From CAZEBW01 sp964510205 (GTDB lineage Bacteria > Chloroflexota > Anaerolineae > VGOG01), in contig CAZEBW010000099.1 of the NCBI GenBank assembly GCA_964510205.1, positions 1-11,601 on the forward strand: 11,601 nucleotides of DNA. Reading direction: 5' to 3'. The notes beneath the pieces are model-generated. The model saw only the letters and a program-made list of their open reading frames with translations, was not told where the DNA came from and searched no databases. Made by a program: the position numbers and the translations under genes. Shown one piece after another: positions 6,794 through 11,601 of this stretch. Position 1 is the stretch's first letter. Every line of letters starts with the position of its first letter.

Positions 6794-8188
6794 TTGTCTG
6801 ATTCTTATGATGTGGCAATCTTGGGTGCTGGGCCAGGCGGATACGTGGCCGCGCTGCGGGCCGCCCAACTCGGCGCACGTGTGGCGCTCGTCGAGAAGGA
6901 CCGCGTGGGAGGGACGTGCTTGAACGTGGGCTGCATTCCCACCAAGGCGCTGGTCACCTCCACCGAATTGGTGCTCAAAGCTCGGCGGGCGGACGAGTTC
7001 GGCGTTTCCATTCCCAGCGCACGCCCCGACCCATCGTCGTTAATGGCCTACCAACGGGCCGTTGTGGACGATCTGGTGGGCGGTGTGGAACAACTGCTGA
7101 AGGCGCGCCAGGTCACGCTGGTGCAGGGCGAGGGGCGCCTTGTGCGTCCAGACACGCTGCGCGTTGCAGGGACCGGCGAGATTTCAGCCCGGCAGGTGGT
7201 TCTTGCGCCGGGTTCCGTCACCGCTCGACCACCCATCCCTGGCCTCGACTTGCCCGGCGTGATGACCAGCACGGAGGCGCTGGACATCACTGAGGTCCCG
7301 GAGCGCCTGATCGTCGTCGGCGGGGGCGTGATCGGCCTAGAGTTCGCCTGTATCTACGAGGCGCTGGGCAGCCGGGTGACTATCCTGGAGATGATGCCCG
7401 CTTTGCTGCCGGGGGCGACGGACGAGGCCCTCGCCAGACGGTTGGCCAGCCTTCTGCGAAGGCGCGGGATGGCGATTCACACCGGGGCGAAAGTGCAGGC
7501 CATTGAACCCGTTGAGAGTGGTCTGCGCGTCGCCTACGACGAAGCCAAAGGCGAGGGCGCGGTAGAAGGCGAGCGCGTTCTGGTCGCCGTGGGGCGCTGG
7601 CCGAATACTGCCGACGTGGGGCTGGCCGAGTTTGGCGTGAAGATGAATGGCCGCGCCATCGCCGTGGATGAGCATCTGCAGACCAATCTGCCCAACGTGT
7701 GGGCCATCGGCGATGCCGTGGGTGGGATTATGCTGGCCCACAAGGCGATGGTGGATGGCCGCGTGGTGGCCGAGAACGTGACCGGCGGTAGGCGCGCCGT
7801 GGATTACCGTTCGGTGCCCAGCGTGATCTTCACCCGTCCCGAAGTGGCCAGCGTTGGTCTGACCCAGGCCGAGGCCCGTGCTCAGGGAGCGGACGTCAAG
7901 GCGGTGCGCTTCCCGTTTTCGGCTAACCCTCGCGCCCAAATCCTGGGCGAGACCGAGGGCTTGGTCAAGCTAGTGTGCGAAGCGGGCAGCGGGCGCGTGC
8001 TGGGCGTCCACCTGATGGGGGCGCACGCCACCGATCTGATCGCAGAAGGCGCTTTGGCCGTGCAGATGGGCGCCACGGCCGACGACCTGGCCTGGACAAC
8101 CCATGCCCATCCCACCCTGTCCGAATCCATGCTGGAAGCTGCCCTCGGTTTTCGGGGCGCAATGATCCACTTTCACTCTCGAAGATGA
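6794..8188 (+). CDS. lpdA: Dihydrolipoamide dehydrogenase-type FAD/NADH disulfide reductase
   Basis: The 464-residue flavoprotein has an N-terminal FAD motif GAGPGG (11-16), redox-active disulfide GGTCLNVGC (Cys42, Cys47), a second dinucleotide motif VVGGGVIGLE (about 172-182) followed by the acidic residue of TILEMMP that suits NADH, an FAD-binding segment AIGDAVG, and the active-site dyad His439/Glu444 in HAHPTLSE. These are all the features of E3 (dihydrolipoamide dehydrogenase). The likely start is TTG 6794, five bases after GGAGG (6784-6788); no in-frame ATG fits. No 2-oxoacid dehydrogenase or lipoyl-protein gene is nearby. Instead it lies between a metal exporter and a permease/thioredoxin cluster, so it may deliver electrons from NADH to a dithiol carrier in metal handling. 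It lacks the C-terminal Cys pair of mercuric reductase. Thioredoxin-reducing activity is my inference. Confidence 0.9.
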   Translation: MSDSYDVAILGAGPGGYVAALRAAQLGARVALVEKDRVGGTCLNVGCIPTKALVTSTELVLKARRADEFGVSIPSARPDPSSLMAYQRAVVDDLVGGVEQLLKARQVTLVQGEGRLVRPDTLRVAGTGEISARQVVLAPGSVTARPPIPGLDLPGVMTSTEALDITEVPERLIVVGGGVIGLEFACIYEALGSRVTILEMMPALLPGATDEALARRLASLLRRRGMAIHTGAKVQAIEPVESGLRVAYDEAKGEGAVEGERVLVAVGRWPNTADVGLAEFGVKMNGRAIAVDEHLQTNLPNVWAIGDAVGGIMLAHKAMVDGRVVAENVTGGRRAVDYRSVPSVIFTRPEVASVGLTQAEARAQGADVKAVRFPFSANPRAQILGETEGLVKLVCEAGSGRVLGVHLMGAHATDLIAEGALAVQMGATADDLAWTTHAHPTLSESMLEAALGFRGAMIHFHSRR

Positions 8189-8221
8189 GGAGACTTGAGA
8201 TTAAGGAGGAACTGACTTCGC

Positions 8222-9586
8222 ATGATGAATCCTATCGTAGACTACATCTTCACACTGTTACAAACAGGGCTGGGCAGCCTGGTTGCCTACCTGGCGGCGC
8301 ACGTCCTGTTGTGCCTGCTGCCGGCCTTCCTTATTGCCGGTGCGCTGGCCGCTCTGATTCCCAAGCAGGCAATTACGAAGTACCTGGGCCGGGACGCCCC
8401 CAAGTGGATCTCCTACCCGGCGTCGGCGGCAGGGGGATTCGTGTTGGCGGTCTGCTCGTGCACCATCATGCCGCTCTTCGCCAGCATCTACAAAAAGGGT
8501 GCGGGCCTGGGGCCGGCGATCACGTTCCTGTTCGTCGGACCGGCAGTCAATATCCTGGCGATTTCCTTCACTGGTGTGCAGATCGGGATGGACATCGCGG
8601 TGGCACGCATCATCCTCTCGATCATCTTTGGCATCGGCATCGGTCTGCTGATGGCCCGGTTCTTCCGCGAGGACGATGAGGCCCACAACGACGCCACCAG
8701 TGGAAGCCGCGCGTTTGCTCAGGGCGCGAAAGTGCCGGGGCGCACGTGGGCCTTCTTCGTTTTGCTGCTCTGCGTGCTGCTCGCAGGTACGCTGCAGGTG
8801 GGGCTACTAACGAATAGCTACGCTACGTTCACGCTACCGGGGTCCTGGGCCGGCGGGCTCCAGACCTGGCTAGATGGCATCGTGCCGGCGAATCCCTCGC
8901 TGGGCATTGAGGGGGTGAGCGTCCACGGCCTGCTCCTGATCGGCCTGTTGATCCTCATCGCCATCACCGCCTGGCTGGGACTGAATGAGGTGGACGAGGG
9001 ATTCAACGCCTGGACCTACGTATCCCTGGTGCTGATCAGCCTGACGCTGGTGGTGGCCTCATTCAAAGTCGTGACGGTCAGCAATGGCTTGAGCATCGGG
9101 ATCATGGGCAAGTTGATTGCGGAGATCGTGCTCATCATAGCAATCTGGTGGATGGCCGCCAAACGCTTCGAGGCCTACGAAGTCCAAGAGTGGCTGTGGG
9201 AGATGTGGCGCTTTGTCAAGCAGATCATCCCGCTGCTTCTGGTCGGCGTTTTCCTGGCCGGTATGGCGCGGGCCGTCATCCCCGCGACCTGGATTGAGGC
9301 CATCGCCGGGCGCAACACTGTGTGGGCCAACCTGGTTGGCGTGCTGTTTGGTGTCTTCATGTACTTCCCGACGCTGGTCGAGGTGCCCATCGCCCAGACG
9401 TTCCTTTCGCTGGGGATGCACCGTGGCCCACTGTTGGCCTACTTGCTGGCCGACCCGGAGTTGAGCCTGCAGTCCATTCTTATCACCAATACGGTGATCG
9501 GTAAGAAGAAGACGGCGGTGTACGTGGTGTTGGTAACGATCTTCAGTACCCTTTCGGGGCTGATCTTCGGTTGGTTCATCCGTTAA
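8222..9586 (+). CDS. DUF318/ArsP_1-family permease (YraQ-like)
   Basis: The 454-residue polytopic membrane protein consists of two related permease halves. The first contains AVCSCTIMPLFASIYKKGAG (Cys78-Ser-Cys80) and FVGPAVNILA. The second contains VFLAGMARAVIPATWIEAIAG and FGVFMYFPTLVEVPI, joined by a long central linker with extra membrane segments. The CSC-containing helix and GPA.N motif are characteristic of the ArsP_1/DUF318 (UPF0718) permeases; ArsP members export trivalent organoarsenicals, and many others are uncharacterised. The paired cysteines could bind a thiophilic substrate. ATG 8222 lies 11 bases after AAGGAGGA (8203-8210); ATG 8225 is a second option. A mini-thioredoxin gene follows directly, and permeases of this family are often found with such a protein. 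Organoarsenical export is a family-based guess; the actual substrate is unknown. Confidence 0.88.
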   Translation: MMNPIVDYIFTLLQTGLGSLVAYLAAHVLLCLLPAFLIAGALAALIPKQAITKYLGRDAPKWISYPASAAGGFVLAVCSCTIMPLFASIYKKGAGLGPAITFLFVGPAVNILAISFTGVQIGMDIAVARIILSIIFGIGIGLLMARFFREDDEAHNDATSGSRAFAQGAKVPGRTWAFFVLLLCVLLAGTLQVGLLTNSYATFTLPGSWAGGLQTWLDGIVPANPSLGIEGVSVHGLLLIGLLILIAITAWLGLNEVDEGFNAWTYVSLVLISLTLVVASFKVVTVSNGLSIGIMGKLIAEIVLIIAIWWMAAKRFEAYEVQEWLWEMWRFVKQIIPLLLVGVFLAGMARAVIPATWIEAIAGRNTVWANLVGVLFGVFMYFPTLVEVPIAQTFLSLGMHRGPLLAYLLADPELSLQSILITNTVIGKKKTAVYVVLVTIFSTLSGLIFGWFIR

Positions 9587-9623
9587 GCGGAATACGCAGT
9601 ACATATCATCTAGGAGGTGTGCG

Positions 9624-9869
9624 ATGGAGATTAAGATCCTGGGGAAAGGCTGTCCCAAGTGCCGGCGACTAGAGAAGTTGGCGCGGGAGGCGGCCAACGA
9701 TCTGGGCGTGGAGGCGACGTTCACCAAGGTCAAGGAGATGACCGCGATCATGGCCTACGACGTCATCAGCACGCCCGCCCTGGTGATTGACGGCGAGGTC
9801 AAGTCGTCGGGCCGGATTCCACGCAAAGAACAGATCGCGGCGTGGATCCGGTCGGCGCAAGGCTTGTAG
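9624..9869 (+). CDS. Mini-thioredoxin 1, CPKC active site (TM0996/MtH895-like)
   Basis: The 81-residue protein is a minimal thioredoxin fold without the N-terminal strand and helix of ordinary thioredoxin. It begins MEIKILGKGCPKC with the redox pair Cys10/Cys13 immediately after the first strand, and has the cis-proline strand STPALVIDGEVKSSGRIP and a final helix (KEQIAAWI). This is the layout of the 'redox-active disulfide protein 2' / TM0996 family. A strong ribosome binding site, TAGGAGGTG, precedes ATG 9624. It is the first of four consecutive thioredoxin-fold genes and lies 37 bases after the permease, so it probably works with that permease, for instance by reducing its CSC cysteines or its substrate. 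That partnership is inferred from order and from the recurrent pairing of these families. Confidence 0.9.
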   Translation: MEIKILGKGCPKCRRLEKLAREAANDLGVEATFTKVKEMTAIMAYDVISTPALVIDGEVKSSGRIPRKEQIAAWIRSAQGL

Positions 9870-9879
9870 AAGGGAGAGG

Positions 9880-10137
9880 ATGCTTCAGATCAAAGTCTTT
9901 GGTACCACGCCCCCGTGTGCCAACTGTAAACGTGCGGAAGCACAGGCACAGAAGGCGGCGGAACGGTTCCCTGGTCAAGTGGAAGTGGTCAAACTTGACG
10001 CGCTGGGGCCGGAAGCAGAACAGTATGGTTTGGTGACCACACCGCTGGTCGTCGTAGGCGAGGAAGTGGTCGGCGCGGGCAAGGTTGTGCCGGCGGCGAA
10101 GCTCACCTCAATCATTGAAAAGAAACTGGGAGGTTAA
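9880..10137 (+). CDS. Mini-thioredoxin 2, CANC active site
   Basis: An 85-residue thioredoxin-fold protein starting LQIKVFGTTPPCANCKRAE, with active-site Cys13 and Cys16 preceded by two prolines. The cis-proline strand is VTTPLVVVGEEVVGAGKV, and a C-terminal helix (AAKLTSIIEKKL) closes the fold. ATG 9880 follows GGGAGAGG and lies 10 bases after the previous stop; a longer in-frame start at 9787 is rejected because it would give an Arg-rich extension overlapping the upstream gene. The PPC version of the motif, shared with the next two genes, separates this protein from mini-thioredoxin 1 and suggests a different partner or redox potential. No signal peptide is visible, so it should act in the cytoplasm. 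Confidence 0.87.
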   Translation: MLQIKVFGTTPPCANCKRAEAQAQKAAERFPGQVEVVKLDALGPEAEQYGLVTTPLVVVGEEVVGAGKVVPAAKLTSIIEKKLGG

Positions 10138-10139
10138 CG

Positions 10140-10409
10140 ATGGTCAAATTGGAGATCTTCAGCGGCGATCCGCCCTGTCCGGGCTGTGTCGCCATTATGG
10201 AATTGGCGCAGCGAGTCGCGGCCAAGTATGAAGGTGAGTTAGATCTCACCATCTATGAAGGTGCTGAGGGAATGCAGAAGTTCGAAGAGTACAAGCTCTT
10301 CTGCGTCCCAGCGGCCGTGGTGAATGGGACCATCCGCATCGAGGGGATGTGTCCGAGCGAAGCGACGCTCAACAACGCGCTGAGGGAGGGCGGGCTATGT
10401 CTAAAGTGA
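10140..10409 (+). CDS. Mini-thioredoxin 3, CPGC active site
   Basis: An 89-residue protein beginning VKLEIFSGDPPCPGCVAIM, with the redox pair Cys13/Cys16. It has a helix to about residue 30, a central strand (LDLTIYEGAEG), the cis-proline strand FCVPAAVVNGTIRIEG and a final helix ending ALREGGL. Three additional cysteines lie outside the motif: one just before the cis-proline strand (LFCVP), one in GMCPSE and one near the end (LCLK). ATG 10140 is two bases after the previous stop, with GGGAGG at 10128-10133. It is the closest relative of the next gene: both have PPC motifs, a (C/A)PS-type turn and ALRE-GL endings, consistent with local duplication. The extra cysteines suggest metal binding or a relay of disulfides, but this is speculative. 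Confidence 0.88.
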   Translation: MVKLEIFSGDPPCPGCVAIMELAQRVAAKYEGELDLTIYEGAEGMQKFEEYKLFCVPAAVVNGTIRIEGMCPSEATLNNALREGGLCLK

Positions 10410-10663
10410 TGATTGAAGCATTTGTGTCTGTACCGCCTTGCTCTGGCGGCGTGGCGGTGAAACGGCTATTGAAAGAGATCGAGGCCGAGTTCGGCGACCG
10501 GGTCGAGATCGTCTTCCACACTGGTCCTGGCGACAAGGAGTGGGAGGAGTACGCCATCGGCAACGCCCCTGCTCTGGTCGTTGGCGACTTGGTCAAGTTC
10601 GTGGGGCTAGCGCCAAGCAAGGAGAGCCTGGTAGGTGCACTGCGTGAGGCCGGATTGGCGTAG
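10397..10663 (+). CDS. Mini-thioredoxin 4 with degenerate CSGG active site
   Basis: An 88-residue thioredoxin-fold protein starting VMIEAFVSVPPCSGGVAVKR. The position of the second active-site cysteine is Gly18, leaving only Cys15 (CSGG); no other cysteine is present. The cis-proline strand GNAPALVVGDLVKFVG and C-terminal helix KESLVGALREAGL are intact, so the fold should be sound. Such a protein cannot do normal dithiol exchange, but could act as a monothiol carrier, a metal or persulfide holder, or a binding partner of its neighbours. ATG 10397 overlaps the previous gene by 13 bases, with GGGAGGGCGGG upstream; a longer in-frame start at 10349 is less likely. The overlap argues for co-translation. 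It is the last gene before a 150-base gap with stem-loops. Confidence 0.86.
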   Translation: MSKVMIEAFVSVPPCSGGVAVKRLLKEIEAEFGDRVEIVFHTGPGDKEWEEYAIGNAPALVVGDLVKFVGLAPSKESLVGALREAGLA

Positions 10664-10702
10664 GCGAGGGTTACCGAATTGCGACGGTAGGAGCCTCGTC
10701 TT
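10662..10702 (+). terminator. Imperfect stem-loop right after the thioredoxin array (possible attenuator)
   Basis: AGGCGAGG (10662-10669) pairs with CCTCGTCT (10694-10701) with one G-T mismatch-type pair, and inside it TACCG (10672-10676) pairs with CGGTA (10685-10689). The stem begins on the stop codon of mini-thioredoxin 4. There is no long T run, so this may be a 3'-end stabiliser or partial terminator. Confidence 0.4.
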
Positions 10703-10730
10703 GACGCCATAAGCGGTGCGTTCGGCTCCG

Positions 10731-10754
10731 GGGGTGGGGTCCATGCCCCACCCC
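10731..10754. other. GC-rich perfect hairpin between the thioredoxin array and the ferredoxin gene
   Basis: GGGGTGGGG (10731-10739) and CCCCACCCC (10746-10754) form a perfect 9-bp stem with loop TCCATG. It is not followed by T residues, so it is not a classical terminator. The rest of the gap from 10664 to 10815 contains no ORF that I can support. Confidence 0.55.
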
Positions 10755-10815
10755 TAGGTGGACCATCCTAACAGGTAAGTTCCCATTCAAGCACAGGAGA
10801 GAGGAGGAGTCAACA

Positions 10816-11127
10816 ATGCCCTGGTTAGCAGGATATCCCCGGGATCAAGTGGAATGGTATCCTACCATTGATCCGAGCAAGTGTGTGAAATGTGGGATGT
10901 GTATGAACTGCGGCAAGAATGTCTATGACTGGACTGAAGACGGTGCAAGGGTCGCTCGCCCCTATAATTGTGTTGTGGGTTGCAATACCTGCGCCAATCT
11001 TTGTCTGGGAGACGCGATTTCCTTCCCCGATATTCAAGCCATACGTGCTCTGTACAAGAGAGAGGGTATCTGGGCCAAGGTCAAGAAACAATTGCGGGAG
11101 GAAGGCAGGTTGGTGGCAAGATCATAG
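10816..11127 (+). CDS. Small dicluster 4Fe-4S ferredoxin-like protein
   Basis: The 103-residue protein has two cysteine clusters: Cys23-x2-Cys26-x2-Cys29-x2-Cys32 (CVKCGMCMNCGKNVYDW) and Cys52-x3-Cys56-x2-Cys59-x3-Cys63 (CVVGCNTCANLC, then LGDAISFPD). These can hold two 4Fe-4S clusters with crossed ligands as in bacterial 2[4Fe-4S] ferredoxins. The first motif is one residue shorter than the usual CxxCxxCxxxCP and lacks the proline. A basic tail (WAKVKKQLREEGRLVARS) follows and could dock a partner. ATG 10816 is preceded by GAGGAGGAG (10801-10809). The N-terminal PWLAGYPRDQVEWYPTID is typical, as I recall, of a small ferredoxin family in anaerobes. It lies between thioredoxin genes, so electron supply to that system is a reasonable inference, though a separate promoter is possible. 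Confidence 0.88.
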   Translation: MPWLAGYPRDQVEWYPTIDPSKCVKCGMCMNCGKNVYDWTEDGARVARPYNCVVGCNTCANLCLGDAISFPDIQAIRALYKREGIWAKVKKQLREEGRLVARS

Positions 11128-11147
11128 TTGTCGCACGCAGGTGAGCC

Positions 11148-11366
11148 ATGGACATCAAAATCCTAGGCTCTGGCTGTCACGACTGCCTCAGGCTGGAACG
11201 CCTGGTAGGGCAAGTGCTGGCCGAACTTGGCCTTGGGGGCAAATGTGCAACGGATAGAGGATGCTCGCCAGATTGCCCGTTGATGACCGGGCCACCCGGC
11301 CCGGTCATCAACGGGCAATTGGTGGCTGAGCAACACCTGCCAGCCAAACAGGAATGCGCCGTTTGA
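11148..11366 (+). CDS. Mini-thioredoxin 5, CHDC active site, with cysteine-rich centre containing a perfect inverted repeat
   Basis: A 72-residue protein beginning MDIKILGSGCHDCLRLERL, closely similar at the N-terminus to mini-thioredoxin 1 (Cys10/Cys13). The centre diverges: GKCATDRGCSPDCPLMTGPP adds three cysteines and replaces the normal second strand and helix. The segment PVINGQLVAEQHLPAKQ then resembles the cis-proline strand and the start of the last helix, which ends early with ECAV. It is about nine residues shorter than mini-thioredoxin 1. A 22-bp perfect inverted repeat (11272-11319) covers the codons for the CPLMTGPPGPVINGQ region. AGGTGAG (11139-11145) precedes ATG 11148, 20 bases after the ferredoxin stop. 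It may be a metal-binding variant, or a thioredoxin gene damaged and rebuilt by an inverted duplication; I cannot decide between these. Confidence 0.75.
   Translation: MDIKILGSGCHDCLRLERLVGQVLAELGLGGKCATDRGCSPDCPLMTGPPGPVINGQLVAEQHLPAKQECAV
11272..11319. repeat. Perfect 22-bp inverted repeat with 4-base loop inside mini-thioredoxin 5
   Basis: The left arm (11272-11293, starting ATTGCCCGTTGATGACC) is the exact reverse complement of the right arm (11298-11319), separated by ACCC. The mRNA would form a very stable hairpin inside the coding region. Both strands encode the same peptide core (PLMTG, PVINGQ). No T run follows. Confidence 0.93.
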
Positions 11367-11482
11367 TCTGTCTCTGATCCAAACGTTAGTTTGATTGTAC
11401 GGCCAGCCAGCGTCAGCGGAGGCAAGCTGATGTCTCAGAGCTGACTGCGGTACAGTGAGTCCAGTCTATTCAGGAGGATGTG
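11367..11482. other. Intergenic region with weak stem-loop
   Basis: The gap contains a small hairpin CAAAC-GTTA-GTTTG (11380-11393) shortly after the mini-thioredoxin 5 stop, and a short inverted pair TCAGC (11413-11417) / GCTGA (11426-11430). Neither is convincing as a terminator. No clear promoter is seen before the last gene. Confidence 0.3.
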
Positions 11483-11601
11483 ATGACAAAACGTCGAACA
11501 AAGCCGCGACGTTCCAAGAAACGAGCGGCGACTCGTCCCGGGTCTGGAAAAGGGCCAGACCTGGCGCATAGCGGCCATTGTGCTGGTGGTGCTGGCGGCC
11601 C
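11483..11601 (+). CDS. Start of a membrane-anchored protein, apparently frameshifted; 3' end outside window
   Basis: ATG 11483 follows CAGGAGGATG and opens a strongly basic N-terminus, MTKRRTKPRRSKKRAATRPG, as expected for a cytoplasmic anchor before a membrane helix. In this frame the sequence then becomes a low-complexity Gly/Ala stretch (SGHCAGGAGG). From 11559 a different frame gives TWRIAAIVLVVLAA, a typical hydrophobic anchor. One extra base near the GGAAAAGGGCC run (11546-11556) would explain this: removing one G joins the two parts without a stop. Many membrane-tethered thioredoxin or peroxiredoxin-like proteins begin this way, and the neighbourhood would suit that, but no catalytic domain is visible. 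Whether the shift is real or a sequence error cannot be told here. Confidence 0.6.
   Translation, partial: MTKRRTKPRRSKKRAATRPGSGKGPDLAHSGHCAGGAGG

Noticed and set aside
6794..8188. Mercuric reductase (MerA) identity for the flavoprotein
   Set aside because: No C-terminal vicinal cysteine pair and no N-terminal metal-binding domain; the active-site His/Glu dyad is that of dihydrolipoamide dehydrogenase.
10731..10754. GGGGTGGGG/CCCCACCCC hairpin as an intrinsic terminator
   Set aside because: No T-rich tract follows (TAGGTGGACC), so only a hairpin is reported.
1..11601. CRISPR array, tRNA, rRNA or insertion sequence
   Set aside because: No regularly spaced direct repeats, no cloverleaf or rRNA-like sequence, and no transposase-like protein were seen; the two 33-bp palindromes are isolated copies.

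Overview
The window is GC-rich, gene-dense bacterial DNA, and every recognised gene lies on the + strand. Gene content suggests a thermophilic or anaerobic Chloroflexota-type bacterium (Anaerolineae-like). The hints are a short palindromic element inside coding sequence, a MOT1-type molybdate/sulfate carrier, tandem mini-thioredoxins and a small dicluster ferredoxin. This placement is an inference; no rRNA or marker gene is present.

Region 1 (1-2097) holds the end of one ABC exporter half-transporter and a complete second one, overlapping by 11 bases. They look like a heterodimeric multidrug-type exporter (TM287/TM288-like) in which the first partner carries a degenerate nucleotide site. Region 2 (2118-2363) holds a small ORF resembling the C-terminal end of a PIG-L deacetylase, perhaps a gene remnant. 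Region 3 (2370-4123) is an ABC-2 type ATPase/permease pair with a 4-base ATGA overlap. Region 4 (4150-5313) is a MOT1-family molybdate/sulfate transporter, closed by a strong intrinsic terminator at 5332-5368. A 33-bp palindrome occurs twice: once in frame inside the ABC-2 ATPase gene, and once at the end of the transporter gene, where it supplies the last codons and the stop.

Region 5 (5439-10663) is the most interesting part. A promoter with a candidate operator precedes an ArsR-family metal sensor. Close behind follow a CDF metal-efflux protein, a dihydrolipoamide-dehydrogenase-type flavoprotein, an ArsP_1/DUF318 permease, and four consecutive mini-thioredoxin genes with active sites CPKC, CANC, CPGC and the degenerate CSGG. 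After a 150-base gap with two stem-loops come a dicluster ferredoxin and a fifth mini-thioredoxin (CHDC). The fifth contains a perfect 22-bp inverted repeat. The layout suggests a metal- or metalloid-responsive redox-coupled export system: the flavoprotein and ferredoxin could provide electrons, the small thioredoxins relay them, and the permease and CDF protein move the toxicant. That assembly is a hypothesis from gene order.

Region 6 (11483-end) is the start of a membrane-anchored protein that appears frameshifted between its basic N-terminus and its hydrophobic segment.
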